Below, in pieces: positions 45,296 to 55,800 of a stretch of 64,000 nucleotides of DNA. Each line of letters opens with the position of its first letter. Position 1 is the stretch's first letter. The stretch covers positions 282,711-346,710 of the forward strand of contig NZ_JACOFZ010000002.1 of the NCBI RefSeq assembly GCF_014284155.1, given 5' to 3'. Source of the DNA: Affinundibacterium nitidum (GTDB lineage: Bacteria > Pseudomonadota > Gammaproteobacteria > Burkholderiales > Burkholderiaceae_D). Under the pieces are notes generated by a model. That model had not been told where the DNA came from, ran no database searches, and worked only from the letters and a program-made list of their open reading frames with translations. A program made the position numbers and the translations under genes.

Positions 45296-46396
45296 CTAGG
45301 GACGCAAAGCATAAGCGTGGCGCAAGAGATTATGGAAATGCCACACACCACTTTCCCGTTTTGGATTGAGACGACCTGCCGTGTAGACGCCTGAATTCAA
45401 GCCCTTCTGCACTTGCTCACAAATCCTAATGTCTTCGGCTTGAATCTCGTCGCTAAAGGCTTGCTCACTCTCGACTCGCGCTTGCACCTCAGGATCGTCG
45501 GTATAGTAATAATCAAACTCGACGATACAGCGATCATGACCTACAGGCAGAATACGATTGGTTTGCAAACGCCCCGGCGTGATATTGAGCATGATGTTGG
45601 GATACACAAAATAATAGAAGGCATGACCATCACCATAGATACCTTCATTATTGCGTAAAGGAGAATGTTGAAGCGAGTACCAAGGAAATAATTCGGTATC
45701 ATAAACACGATAATCGAGAACCTTAGACAAACCCGGATGCACGTAAGGTAAATGGTAGCCTTCTAAGAAGTTATCGACATAGACTTTCCAATTGCAGGCG
45801 AGCTCATAGGTGTTGCGCTTGGCGAAATGCATGGTCGATAAATCATGCGGCAGAATGCGCTCCGCGATGCCGCCATAGACATCTTCAAACGCTGGGACCT
45901 CGTCACTTAATGCGACAAACACTAAGCCGTTCCATTCTTTCACACGCACGGCGCTTAAGCGGATATCGGAAGTTTGAAAGCTCTGCGCGCCTTGCATCTC
46001 GGTGGTGCTACGTAATTGACCGTCTAAAGCATAAGTCCAACCGTGATAGGCACATTGTAGAGATTTAGCAGCACGCCCTTTGCAGGTCGCGATCGGACCA
46101 GCGCGATGTTTGCAGACATTATAGAAAGCACGTAACTCGTAATCAACTCCACGTACGATCAGTATCGGCTTAGAAGCGATCTCACACACGATATGATCAC
46201 CCACCGCTTGCAAGTCACCCGTATGTCCTGCCAATTGCCAACTTTTCGCGAACACCTGCGTTTGCTCTTGCACCAGAGTGTCTGGGTCTGAATAAAAACG
46301 CGCTGGCAATGCCAAGGCAAGTTCTAAAGGCAAAAGCCCCAGATCATCGTATTGATGCTGGCCTAAATTTTTTTGATTATTATCTAGCTGCGACAC
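45296..46396 (-). CDS. Rieske non-heme iron oxygenase, alpha subunit type
   Basis: A 366-residue oxygenase. The Rieske cluster ligands are Cys95-x-His97 and Cys115-x2-His118 (YNVCKHRAG, CAYHGW). The mononuclear iron site follows in NWKVYVDNFLEGYHLPYVH, with Glu212 as the bridging acid and His215/His220 as ligands. Its size and motifs fit the choline monooxygenase/GbcA/stachydrine demethylase branch that acts on quaternary amines, rather than the large ring-hydroxylating dioxygenases. No reductase gene is nearby. It is followed by the APC permease. Confidence 0.88.
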   Translation of the reverse strand: MSQLDNNQKNLGQHQYDDLGLLPLELALALPARFYSDPDTLVQEQTQVFAKSWQLAGHTGDLQAVGDHIVCEIASKPILIVRGVDYELRAFYNVCKHRAGPIATCKGRAAKSLQCAYHGWTYALDGQLRSTTEMQGAQSFQTSDIRLSAVRVKEWNGLVFVALSDEVPAFEDVYGGIAERILPHDLSTMHFAKRNTYELACNWKVYVDNFLEGYHLPYVHPGLSKVLDYRVYDTELFPWYSLQHSPLRNNEGIYGDGHAFYYFVYPNIMLNITPGRLQTNRILPVGHDRCIVEFDYYYTDDPEVQARVESEQAFSDEIQAEDIRICEQVQKGLNSGVYTAGRLNPKRESGVWHFHNLLRHAYALRP

Positions 46397-46534
46397 TACT
46401 TATCTCCGTCAAACCAATCGTCCCGCTTGATGCTACTAACTAATCGGATACCTGACTAGTCTGGCGAGAAGGAATGTGGTTTTCCGGAGTTATGGACTTA
46501 CTAATATCACTCAAAAATGACGATTGCTGAGCGC

Positions 46535-49210
46535 TTATTGCGGGTTTAAGGAACGGAAGTGCAATGCTTGTTTTAACTGCGACAAATCAGCTTTACTATC
46601 GACGCGAATTTCTATACTTTGTCCTGGAAGGAGCGTCACAAAATTATCTGAAAGCTTAGTCTCCAGTTTGCCGAAATCCAGTTCAAGCATACGAGTTAGT
46701 TCCTTGCTTTTCAAAATCAGCACGGCATGTTCACCGACTTTTTTCCATTGCTGTTGAATCTTCGGCGTGGATAAGGCTTGATCTTTCGCTGCTACAAAAT
46801 ACAGCTCTTCGTGTGATAAGACTTTTCCGTTTTTAATCAATTCGATGAGTACAAAGTGTTTGTTCACTGCATAGCCTTGCAAGAGCTCGTCGTTTTGATA
46901 CTGCTTAATCTTAGTTGCGGAATTCGGTTGCGTGGTGAACCCGATAGTCTCTTCTCGAATCGGCTTGCCGGAGAGATCCATGGTACGAATACGTAGTTGT
47001 GCTTGTTCCTGCTGCAGTCGTTCCGAGACTACAGAAAGTGTCGTCACGCCATCAAGATTCTCCGCGACAGCAATCATAGGCCCAAAGGCTTTACGTGCTT
47101 GGTAGTGGAGTGCCTTCCACTTGCCAAAGTAGTCTATGCTAGACCATGAAGCACCTGGCCACACATCATTGAGCTGCCAATACATCGAACCCATGGTGCG
47201 TGGCATGCTAGCGCGGTGGTGCTTGATTGCGAGCGTGATGCCTTCGGCCTGCATGACTTGGCTCAGATACACAAAGTGAGCGAAGTCTTGTGGCTCGCCG
47301 TAGTTGGCGCGAATGTAGTGGAGTAATCGTTGGTTACCCTCACCGGCCATAAACTTTTGATGCTGACGTATGACGGGGTGATCGATTTGTTGTTCGTTTT
47401 TGTTGGCGAAGGCGTCGACGGTGCTCAATGTAGGCCAAGATTGCAAACCAAACTCAGACATGAAACGTGGCGTTTCACGCAAATAATCCTCTACCGGCTT
47501 AGATCCTCCCCACACTTCCCAGTAGTGTTTATCACCGCGATCACTGTCATTCGCTTTTTCGTCTAAATCATTACTCGGTGAGCTCGACCAATACGGCACA
47601 CCAAGACCATGCTCTTGCACGACACGGCGCAGGTCTTCACCGAACAACTGACGATAGCCTTGCCATACTTGATTCGCGAATTCTGGATTCGCCTTCTGCA
47701 TCTCTTTGCCTATGCCCCAATCTTTCCAGGCTGTTTCTTCTTCATTGTTTCCGCACCAAAGTACGATACTAGGATGATGCCGCAAACGTTCCACTTGTTG
47801 CTGCGCTTCGATGGCAACGTTAGCGCGAAACTCAGGATCATAGGCAGGCACAACGCCACCGCCGAACATAAAGTCCTGCCAAATCATCAGACCCATTTCA
47901 TCTGCCATCTCGTATAGGGCGCGGTTCTCATAATAACCACCGCCCCAGATGCGCAACATATTCATGTTGGCGTCACGTGCTGCTTGCAGTATTTGCCTTT
48001 GCTTAGACAATGGCACGCGATTGGGAAACATATCGAAAGGAATTAAGTTCGCCCCTTTTGCAAAGACTGGGATGCCATTAATGACGAAAGTGAAGGCTTG
48101 CGCTTTCTTCCCATCGGCATTTTCAATTTGATCTTCATGTCTATCCAATTCCACTGTGCGCAAGCCTATGCGCTGTGTTTTTTCGGCGATGGTCTTCCCT
48201 CGCTCGAGTAGTCGTAATTTGATGGTGTAGAGATGTTGTTTGCCATATCCGTTTGGATACCAAAGTTGCGGATTCGGAATCTCCAACAAGATAGAGGGCT
48301 TATTGGCAATGTTATGAACTGTTTGCTTAGCTTTGAGGAGGAGATTGCCATCCGGAGCGTAAACATCAGCGGCGAGCTCACTATGGCGGCTACCGGCCAA
48401 ACTTTGGCTCACTTGCACATCGGCGCGAACCACTAAATTCGCTCGGTCTGCATTCACACTGAGTTGATTGACTTGCATGCGTTCGATACGCGCTTCATCA
48501 AAGGCAATCAGTTTCACCGGACGCCAAATGCCTGCCGTCACATAGCGTGGGCCCCAATCCCAACCGTAGTGATAACCTGGCTTACGCACGAAATTGCCGG
48601 TCATGGCATCTTTGGGCTCATCGCCATACGGTGATGGATAGTTGCCTGCCAGCTTGACGGGCATGCTCTGCACTTGCGGCAGCAGCTGTTGAATTGGAGA
48701 AGAAAAACGCACGAGCAGGTGATTATTCCGCGCACGTAGTTTGCCGACGACTTGCGCTTCGTAATGTCGAAACGCATTATTCGTTGTCAATAGCGGCTCG
48801 CCGTTAAGTGTCACTTCGGCAAAGGTGTCTAAGCCTTCGAACCGCAATCCCTGATGTTGGCGTCGCAGCGTCGTCGCATCGACGTCAAAGACCAATTGAT
48901 ATTCCCAACCAACCTTGCCTATCCACTGCAAGCCAGCTTCCGCCATACCGACATAAGGATCGGGGATCAAGCTATGCTGCAGCAAATCCATATGAACATG
49001 GCCGGGAACGGTCGCCGTGCGCCATTGTTTGAATTCTGGATGGGCATCAGCATCGGCAGTCGCGATTCGAAACTGCCATTGACCTGGCAAGACTTGTTCC
49101 GCTTGGGCTTTGGTCTTGGTCTTGTTCTCGGCATGAGAAAACGCCGAGAAAGACCACAAGCTGAAGACCACAGTCGCCAAGCACAGAAAATGCCTACGCC
49201 ATCCCAACAT
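46535..49210 (-). CDS. GH2 beta-mannosidase, secreted
   Basis: An 891-residue beta-mannosidase that cleaves Man-beta-1,4 links, in this context the core Man-beta-1,4-GlcNAc. A signal peptide ends near AFSHAEN. The jelly-roll domain, Ig-like domains and TIM barrel follow in order; the predicted acid/base is Glu490 (WCGNNEEE) and the nucleophile Glu586 (RFMSEFGLQ). WQDFMFGGG and YGWDWGPR are typical of GH2 mannosidases as opposed to galactosidases. ATG 49210 is chosen because GGAGG lies five bases ahead and it is 14 bases after the GH20 stop; the longer frame would overlap GH20. Confidence 0.94.
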   Translation of the reverse strand: MLGWRRHFLCLATVVFSLWSFSAFSHAENKTKTKAQAEQVLPGQWQFRIATADADAHPEFKQWRTATVPGHVHMDLLQHSLIPDPYVGMAEAGLQWIGKVGWEYQLVFDVDATTLRRQHQGLRFEGLDTFAEVTLNGEPLLTTNNAFRHYEAQVVGKLRARNNHLLVRFSSPIQQLLPQVQSMPVKLAGNYPSPYGDEPKDAMTGNFVRKPGYHYGWDWGPRYVTAGIWRPVKLIAFDEARIERMQVNQLSVNADRANLVVRADVQVSQSLAGSRHSELAADVYAPDGNLLLKAKQTVHNIANKPSILLEIPNPQLWYPNGYGKQHLYTIKLRLLERGKTIAEKTQRIGLRTVELDRHEDQIENADGKKAQAFTFVINGIPVFAKGANLIPFDMFPNRVPLSKQRQILQAARDANMNMLRIWGGGYYENRALYEMADEMGLMIWQDFMFGGGVVPAYDPEFRANVAIEAQQQVERLRHHPSIVLWCGNNEEETAWKDWGIGKEMQKANPEFANQVWQGYRQLFGEDLRRVVQEHGLGVPYWSSSPSNDLDEKANDSDRGDKHYWEVWGGSKPVEDYLRETPRFMSEFGLQSWPTLSTVDAFANKNEQQIDHPVIRQHQKFMAGEGNQRLLHYIRANYGEPQDFAHFVYLSQVMQAEGITLAIKHHRASMPRTMGSMYWQLNDVWPGASWSSIDYFGKWKALHYQARKAFGPMIAVAENLDGVTTLSVVSERLQQEQAQLRIRTMDLSGKPIREETIGFTTQPNSATKIKQYQNDELLQGYAVNKHFVLIELIKNGKVLSHEELYFVAAKDQALSTPKIQQQWKKVGEHAVLILKSKELTRMLELDFGKLETKLSDNFVTLLPGQSIEIRVDSKADLSQLKQALHFRSLNPQ

Positions 49211-49223
49211 TGCTGCCTCCACC

Positions 49224-51158
49224 TTATTGCACAGGCTTAGGCGTAGCAACTGCAGCAACGGCACTTCCTTTCATCAGCGCTTTTTGTACCGCACTTTGAC
49301 GTCCATCGGCCAATACCGTCAACACTTTGACCATCACAGTTTGGTCTTTTGCCACTTTCAGTTTGATTGGTGCGCCATAAGGTTTTGTCGAAGTGCTCGG
49401 CTCACTGCCATCCGTCGTCACAAACAATTTACTGCCAGCGACTGGCGCTTGTAAACGAATCAGCGCTTGATCCCCTTGCACTTGAATCTGGTCTAGCCCT
49501 TGCGGGCGTGGAATGCGATAGCCTATCTGTTGTTGGCTGAGACGAGGGTAATGACTGCCTAAGCGTTGTTCAAATTGTTTGAAATCACGCTGCGCTTGTA
49601 CGCTCCAACCAACCTCAGCCATCGCCAACAAACGCGGAAACACCATGTATTCGACTTTGTCTGAGGTACGTAAATATTCAGACCAGACGTTGGCTTGCAC
49701 ACCACGAATATGCTTTTGTTTTTCCGCATCGAGCACCGCAGGCACAGGATTGTAGGAGTAGACTTTTTCGATAGGAATTTCGCCGCCTAATTGCCATAAC
49801 TCCTGATCTTTCGGCCCCTGCCCTGCGTCAAAATAACACCATGAGGTTGGCGTCATCACCACGTCATGACCTTCCTTCGCTGCATGGATACCGCCTTCTT
49901 CCCCGCGCCACGACATCACCGTAGCGTTTGGTGCTAAACCGCCTTCCAAAATTTCATCCCAGCCGATTAAGCGTTTACCTTTGCTGTTAATGAATTTTTC
50001 GACGCGACGAATGAAGTAGCTTTGCAGCTCTTCTTCATTTTTCAAGCCTTCCCGCTTCATCACTTCTTGCGCCAAAGGGCTCGCTTTCCAACGGGTTTTC
50101 GGCGCTTCGTCACCGCCGATATGAATGTAGGGGCCTGGAAATAGCGCCGCCACTTCTGATAAAACGTTTTCTAAAAACTGAAAGGTCTGTTCGCTAGGGC
50201 AGTAGATATCATCAATCACGCCCCAGATCGTACCTACTTCGAATGGTCCTCGTGTGCAAGCGAGTTCAGGGTAAGCTGCCAATGCCGCTAATGAGTGGCC
50301 TGGCAATTCAATCTCAGGCACCACCATGATGTGTTTGCTTTGAGCGTAAGCCACGACATCTTTGATTTGTTCTTGGGTGTAAAAGCCTCCATAAGCTTGA
50401 CCATCACCGATATACGGTTGGAAGTGTCGGTCTTTAATCGTTTCTTTGCGGAAGCCGCCAACCGAGGTCAGTTTCGGATACTGCTTAATTTCAATGCGCC
50501 AGCCTTGATCTTCGGTCAGATGCCAATGAAAGGTGTTCATCTTATAGATCGCCATTTGATCTAACAGTTTCTTGATGAACTCGACTGAATACATATGCCG
50601 GCCGACATCCAAATGCAAACCGCGCCAAGCGAAACGCGGTTGGTCAAGAATCTCAGTCGAGGCTATCTTTATACTTGCCTGCTTTTGCATAGGGAAGAGT
50701 TGCACCAGGCTCTGCATTGCATAAAATTGCCCAGTACTGTTGCCACTCAAAACGATACGATTCGGCGTGACTTTCAACAAATAAGCTTCATCTTGAGGGT
50801 CACGCAATTGGTTAATGTCATCTTTACCGTTCACAACGCTGGCGAAGACGATGGCATTTTTCTCTAATGGGCTAGGGCTACCGACCTGCACAGGCATCAC
50901 CAAACCTGTGTTTGCGGAAATCATTTGGCTCAGCAAGTTGGCATTGATTTGCGAGCGCGCATCGCTGGCATAAATCTTGGTCTTGGAATTGAGTTCAAAA
51001 CGACCTGCGCTGACAGTAGAGTTGACCGGGAGAGGTATGATTGCTTGCGTGGTTTTAGAAGATGGCATCGCTGGTGACACTTTACCCTGTGCCATGACTG
51101 GTATCGTTACAGTGACAGCACTAGCAGCAAATACACTCAACATCAAAGCTCGTAACAT
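49224..51158 (-). CDS. GH20 beta-N-acetylhexosaminidase, secreted
   Basis: A 644-residue exo-beta-hexosaminidase that removes terminal GlcNAc or GalNAc. A signal peptide ends near VMAQGK; a GH20b-type N-terminal domain (about 40-170) is followed by the catalytic barrel with RGLHLDVGRH, FHWHLTEDQGWR and the catalytic Asp350-Glu351 pair (HIGGDEAPKTRW) for substrate-assisted cleavage. A C-terminal domain contains FVTTDGSEPSTSTKPY, a chitobiase/hexosaminidase C-terminal element. GAGGG precedes the ATG. It is the first gene of a two-gene unit with the GH2 mannosidase. Chitin-derived chitobiose is an alternative substrate. Confidence 0.94.
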   Translation of the reverse strand: MLRALMLSVFAASAVTVTIPVMAQGKVSPAMPSSKTTQAIIPLPVNSTVSAGRFELNSKTKIYASDARSQINANLLSQMISANTGLVMPVQVGSPSPLEKNAIVFASVVNGKDDINQLRDPQDEAYLLKVTPNRIVLSGNSTGQFYAMQSLVQLFPMQKQASIKIASTEILDQPRFAWRGLHLDVGRHMYSVEFIKKLLDQMAIYKMNTFHWHLTEDQGWRIEIKQYPKLTSVGGFRKETIKDRHFQPYIGDGQAYGGFYTQEQIKDVVAYAQSKHIMVVPEIELPGHSLAALAAYPELACTRGPFEVGTIWGVIDDIYCPSEQTFQFLENVLSEVAALFPGPYIHIGGDEAPKTRWKASPLAQEVMKREGLKNEEELQSYFIRRVEKFINSKGKRLIGWDEILEGGLAPNATVMSWRGEEGGIHAAKEGHDVVMTPTSWCYFDAGQGPKDQELWQLGGEIPIEKVYSYNPVPAVLDAEKQKHIRGVQANVWSEYLRTSDKVEYMVFPRLLAMAEVGWSVQAQRDFKQFEQRLGSHYPRLSQQQIGYRIPRPQGLDQIQVQGDQALIRLQAPVAGSKLFVTTDGSEPSTSTKPYGAPIKLKVAKDQTVMVKVLTVLADGRQSAVQKALMKGSAVAAVATPKPVQ

Positions 51159-51322
51159 AGTTTCCCTCTACACGTGAAATCAATATTGTCGAAACGCATA
51201 TACAACACGCAAAAACTTGCCATAAAATTTGCTCTACATTTTCACAAACAGGGTATATGCCGTTGCTCCATAGTAGCGCATATCATCTTATAACGAACTG
51301 CTATTTTTCTTGCAATCCTTTA

Positions 51323-51335
51323 AGGGAAAATCCCT
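51323..51335. promoter_or_regulatory. Small dyad upstream of the GH20-GH2 unit
   Basis: AGGGA-AAA-TCCCT is a perfect 5-bp inverted repeat 165 bases before the GH20 start codon. It could be an operator, but the position is distant and no second copy was found at the other glycan genes. Confidence 0.2.
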
Positions 51336-51375
51336 ATTGTTTAGTCTCAGCAGTAAACACCTAGTGTGCGAGGAA

Positions 51376-51411
51376 AATAAAAAAGCACGTCGACAAATCC
51401 TTCGACGTGCT
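51376..51411 (-). terminator. Terminator of the Spy/CpxP-like gene
   Basis: AGCACGTCGA (51384-51393) pairs with TCGACGTGCT (51402-51411) across an 8-base loop; on the minus strand the stem continues into TTTTTTATTTT. Confidence 0.9.
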
Positions 51412-51437
51412 TCCAGTTTGACACGGTAGCTTAGGTG

Positions 51438-52013
51438 CTAGAGCTGACTACCTCCATTATGGTTTCCCATGCCGCCTTGACCACCACGTCCTCCGCGTTG
51501 CCCACCAGGGCCACCTTTATTTCCATCCATGTTTGGTCTCGCGTCTTTAGGGCGGTCAGCCACGCGGAGCAATTGCTCGCTCAGCAGCGCTGCTACCGCA
51601 TCTCGCTGAGCGTCATTCAAAGCGTCATACAAGCCCATCCAAGCTTCACGCATTTCTTGATTTTCTTGCGCTGAGATTATGTCATCTTGATTCATTAAGG
51701 ACATCAAGTCACGTAACTCCGGCGCTTTTTCTTTGAGGCGTTTTTTTAAACTCTGCTGTATCTGCGCCCGACGCTCATCACGCACACGAGTGATCGACCT
51801 GGTCTTATTTTCTACTTGTACGAATAATGCTTGTTGATTCGAACTCAAATTGGCGTTCGCTTTCATTTCGCTCAGGATCGGCACCACATCTTGCAAGCGA
51901 AATTCATGAAGATCGATCGCTTGCACTTGAGTGCTCAACAAGCTACCGAGGGCAAAACTTAAAGCGGTCGCAATACGGCGTGCATTGGGAAAAACACATG
52001 AGGTCAGGTTCAT
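51438..52013 (-). CDS. Spy/CpxP-like periplasmic protein with Gly-rich tail
   Basis: A 191-residue secreted protein: signal peptide to about QVQAIDL, a helical domain (residues 35-150) with LSSNQQALFVQVENKTRSI and LNDAQRDAVAALLSEQL resembling LTxxQ-type Spy/CpxP helices, then a Gly/Gln/Asn/Arg-rich tail. Spy-like proteins chaperone or sense periplasmic stress. AAAGG is six bases before ATG 52013 and abuts the ATG at 52019, so 52013 is taken as the start. The dyad ATTGAC-TG-GTCAAT lies about 50 bases upstream and overlaps a possible -35 box. Confidence 0.7.
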   Translation of the reverse strand: MNLTSCVFPNARRIATALSFALGSLLSTQVQAIDLHEFRLQDVVPILSEMKANANLSSNQQALFVQVENKTRSITRVRDERRAQIQQSLKKRLKEKAPELRDLMSLMNQDDIISAQENQEMREAWMGLYDALNDAQRDAVAALLSEQLLRVADRPKDARPNMDGNKGGPGGQRGGRGGQGGMGNHNGGSQL

Positions 52014-52019
52014 ATACAT

Positions 52020-52887
52020 CCTTTGAAATAATCAACATCGCCCGATCTTACCTCAAGCTAAAATTGACTGGTCAATCGCACGAAGGAGTAAAAGCCTATT
52101 TGATACAGAGAGAAACAAAGTAGCAAATCTCGCTAAGCGCTTGAATTTTCTGCTGATTTCTTGGTGAAACATCGAGTCCTTCGTGTCTTTTCCTATTCCA
52201 CGACAGGTTTGTGCATACATTTCTTTACAAAAATTTGCGTCAATTAACCTGAAAGAGAACCGGTTTATGCAGAGTCGTCGCCAATTACTGAAGCCTGATA
52301 CCGCTGCGATCGCTCAGTCCTAAATCAAAGGACACTACGCTTGCTCAAAGCAGCACTGCCACCGATTAGCGGGCGCCGTGATCAAAGAATTTGAAGATGC
52401 CCCTCTGTTATATAGAGAGAAAGGTGTGGTCTCCACAACCTCAGGAAGAAATGGGCCCGATGCTTCCACCGTGGATGACAAGGCGAGATTATCGGGTGCA
52501 TTCGCTGGTCTCACGACCATCATAAAACTCACGATCGGTACGGGAACCTATGCTGATAATGACGATGCGGCAAGATCGCTTAATATTACGTCCCACCTGA
52601 AATACGCCAAGCTCAATCTTTCTGATACCTTAGATCGAAACATACAAGCTGAGGCGTGCCTTTCTTGGCCTATAAAATCGGTTCTGGTTCGTTACCCAAA
52701 AAACACGGAAAACTCAATCCGTTGCTTTTCAGGCACCCCTACCTCTGCCGCCCATTACTTTTGTTGTGAAAAATCAAAAAGCTTGATGTGCTTATTGAAA
52801 AGCAGTTTCAATTTCTTTCCATTCAACAACAAACATCGTATGCTTGGGTATTCATTTCTGTTCGACTTTCTTTGATAGGTCTCGCCT
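52020..52887. other. 868-base stretch without a convincing gene
   Basis: This gap upstream of the hybrid kinase gene carries no family I recognise. A tiny frame at 52267-52323 encodes MQSRRQLLKPDTAAIAQS, which looks like the start of a twin-arginine-signal protein that stops early. A 165-codon plus-strand frame (52378-52875) and a 65-codon minus-strand frame (52335-52532) overlap each other; neither has a ribosome site or a recognisable fold. A decayed gene remnant is the simplest reading. Confidence 0.5.
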
Positions 52888-55800
52888 ATGTTGTCGAAGT
52901 TAAAGCCTCAATCGAGCATATTCTTACCCGCATCGATTTTCATTGCGGGCGTTTTAATTTCGATCTCCACGGCTGTCTGGAGATACCAAATCGCCAAACA
53001 AAATGCAGAACTAGAGTATCAACGCTCCAAAGAACATATCGTTAACGAAATAAAGCAACGTTTTAATCTTCCGCTTTACGGCATTGTCGGATTGAAAGCC
53101 CAATTTCAAATCAACCCTAAGCTCACTCGCAAAGACTTCCGCACTGCCGTGAATAGCCGCGACTTAGCTAGCGAGTTTCCTGGCTTGCGCGGTTTCAGTT
53201 TGGTACAGCCTGTTTCGAAAAAGCATATCGACGAATTCGTTGCCCAACAACGACGAGATGGTGAATCCGATTTTTCTTTACGTCAGCTTTCCGATAAAAA
53301 CAACGATGATTTGTATGTCATCCGCTATATCGAACCACAACTAGGGAATGTGAAAGCGCTAGGCTTAGACTTAGGATCAGAAAAACGTCGCCGTGAGGCG
53401 CTGCAGAGAGCGATCGATACTGGTAGCCCACAAATGACTGCAGCACTGGAATTAGTGCAAGACAACCGGCAAAGCAGTGGTGTCATTATTTTTCTGCCGG
53501 TCTACCAGACCGGCGCCAACACCAATACTGTCGAAGAACGCCGTCAAGCGCTCATGTATTTGATCTCAACTCCAATCGTGGTCGATGAGTTGTTTCGAGG
53601 CATAGGACAACATCAATCGCAAAATATCGAATTTGAACTATTTGATGTGCAAAAAGACAGTAACTATGAAAACCTATTGTTTGATTCGGATAACCACAAT
53701 CTCTTGAAAGAAGCAGACACAGGATCCCAGCTCTTTCATAGCGAAGAAGAGATCAAAATTCATGGACGTGCACTGGGCTTATATGTTGCCAGTACCGATA
53801 AACTCGATGCTGAAGTCAATGGATTCGTTCCTTGGCTCATCTTCATTGGAGGCAGCTTCATTAGTCTTCTGATTGCACTGCTCTTGTTTCATCAGAATGA
53901 ACTCCGTTTGCGTGCCGAAATCATGGCGAATCAAATGACGGATGAACTGGAAAAACTTGCACAAGCAGTCAAGCACACCAGTGACGCAGTTGTTTTTACC
54001 GATCTCAATGGCAATATCACATGGGTGAATCCTAGCTTCGTAAGAATGACCCATTATGGGCCAAATGAAGTGCGCGGCCGCCCTATTTCGATTTACCTCA
54101 AATCTCCAAATCATGAGCAGCAAAGCTTTGATGATTTCCAAGCACGTTTTAATCACTTAACGATGAATCATATTGAAACCAAGAGTCAAGCCAAAAATGG
54201 GCGCTTGTATTGGTTAGAAATTGAAAAGCAAAATTTACTCAATGCTGAAGAAGAACTTGATGGCTATATGTTCGTCTGTAGTGAAATCACAGAAAGGCGA
54301 AACACCTTAGAACAATTGGAAATCGCGATCCGAGATAGCGAAGCACTTCGCACTACCCTCAATTTGCATGCGATCGTCTCAATTGCCGATCGTAGCGGAA
54401 ATATCATTTCGGTAAATGATGCGTTCTGCGAAATTAGTGGTTTCTCACGTGAAGAGCTTATTGGTGCGAATCATCGCATCGTGAATTCAGGCATTCACCC
54501 CGCCGAATTTTGGCAAGAAGTGTGGCAAATCATTGGTCATGGAAAATCCTGGAGAGGAGAAATCTGTAATCGTACTAGAAGTGGCTCGCTGTATTGGGTC
54601 GATACGATCATTACACCATTTCAAGACAAGCAAGGAAAAATAGAACGATTTGTCTCGATTCGAACCGATATCACCAATCGCAAGATGGCTGAATTCGAGC
54701 TGAAGAACAGCCAACGTCGCCTAGTTGAAGCGCAAAACGCAGCTCACATTGGTAACTATTTTTACGACATTACCAACGATGTCTGGACTTGTTCAAGTAC
54801 GCTCGACGATGTTTTTGGCATCAACTCGGGCACCATCAAAAATATGGGAACGTGGGTTGATTTGGTAGTTCCGAAACACCGTAATTTGGTGCAAAACCAT
54901 TTTACGCATGCCATTGCAGAACGTACGCGATTCAATCTAGATTACCAAATTCGTCGCAAATCTGATGGAGCAGTTCGCTGGGTATTAGGCTTGGGAATTT
55001 TGAATTTTAGCGATGACGGAAGACCTTTAAGTTTAGAAGGCGTAATCCAAGATATTACTGATCGAAAAGAAGCGGAAATAAGACTTAAGGAAAACGAAGA
55101 TCTCTTAAATGATGCACAAAGAACCGCGAGAATCGGCTCTTATGTCACCGATATCAAAGCAGGCACGTGGCGCGGATCGCCAATGATGAATGAGATATTC
55201 GGGATCCGTGAAGATGAAGCGAAAACCATAGAAACTTGGGGGCAGATCATTGCCCCGGAATATCGCCAACGTGTACTTGAACATTATCAGTCCGTCGTCA
55301 CCAGCGACGGTAACTTTCATTTCGATTATGAAGTAATCCGCCCTGTCGATGGTCGACGTTGCTGGGTCTCAGCCAGAGGTCATTTTAGCTACGACGAAAA
55401 TGGAAACCCCATTACTTTACAAGGCTCGATAAAAGACATCACAGAAGAAAAAGAACGCGAAATCGAACTGACCGAATATCGCGATAAGCTCGAACAGCTA
55501 GTCGAACAAAAAACCCAAGACTTACAAGAAAGTGTCGCCTCCACCGAGCGCGCGCTAACCGCCCTGCGTCAACAGAAATTTGTACTCGATGAACACGCAA
55601 TTGTCAGCATTTGCGATAACAAAGGTCGAATCACTTATGGAAACAAGCGTTTTGCCGAAATTAGTGGCTACAGCCGAGACGAGTTTCTCGGCAAAAATCA
55701 TCGCATCATTAATTCCGGCCACCATCCTGCGAGTTTTTTTCGAGAGATGTACGAGACCATTTTACGCGGCGATGCGTGGCATGGAGAGATTTGCAATCGC

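Noticed and set aside
52378-52875. 165-codon plus-strand frame upstream of the hybrid kinase
   Set aside because: It has no ribosome-binding site and no recognisable fold, overlaps a minus-strand frame of similar quality, and its second half has a composition unlike the proteins around it. It is kept only as part of a possible gene remnant.
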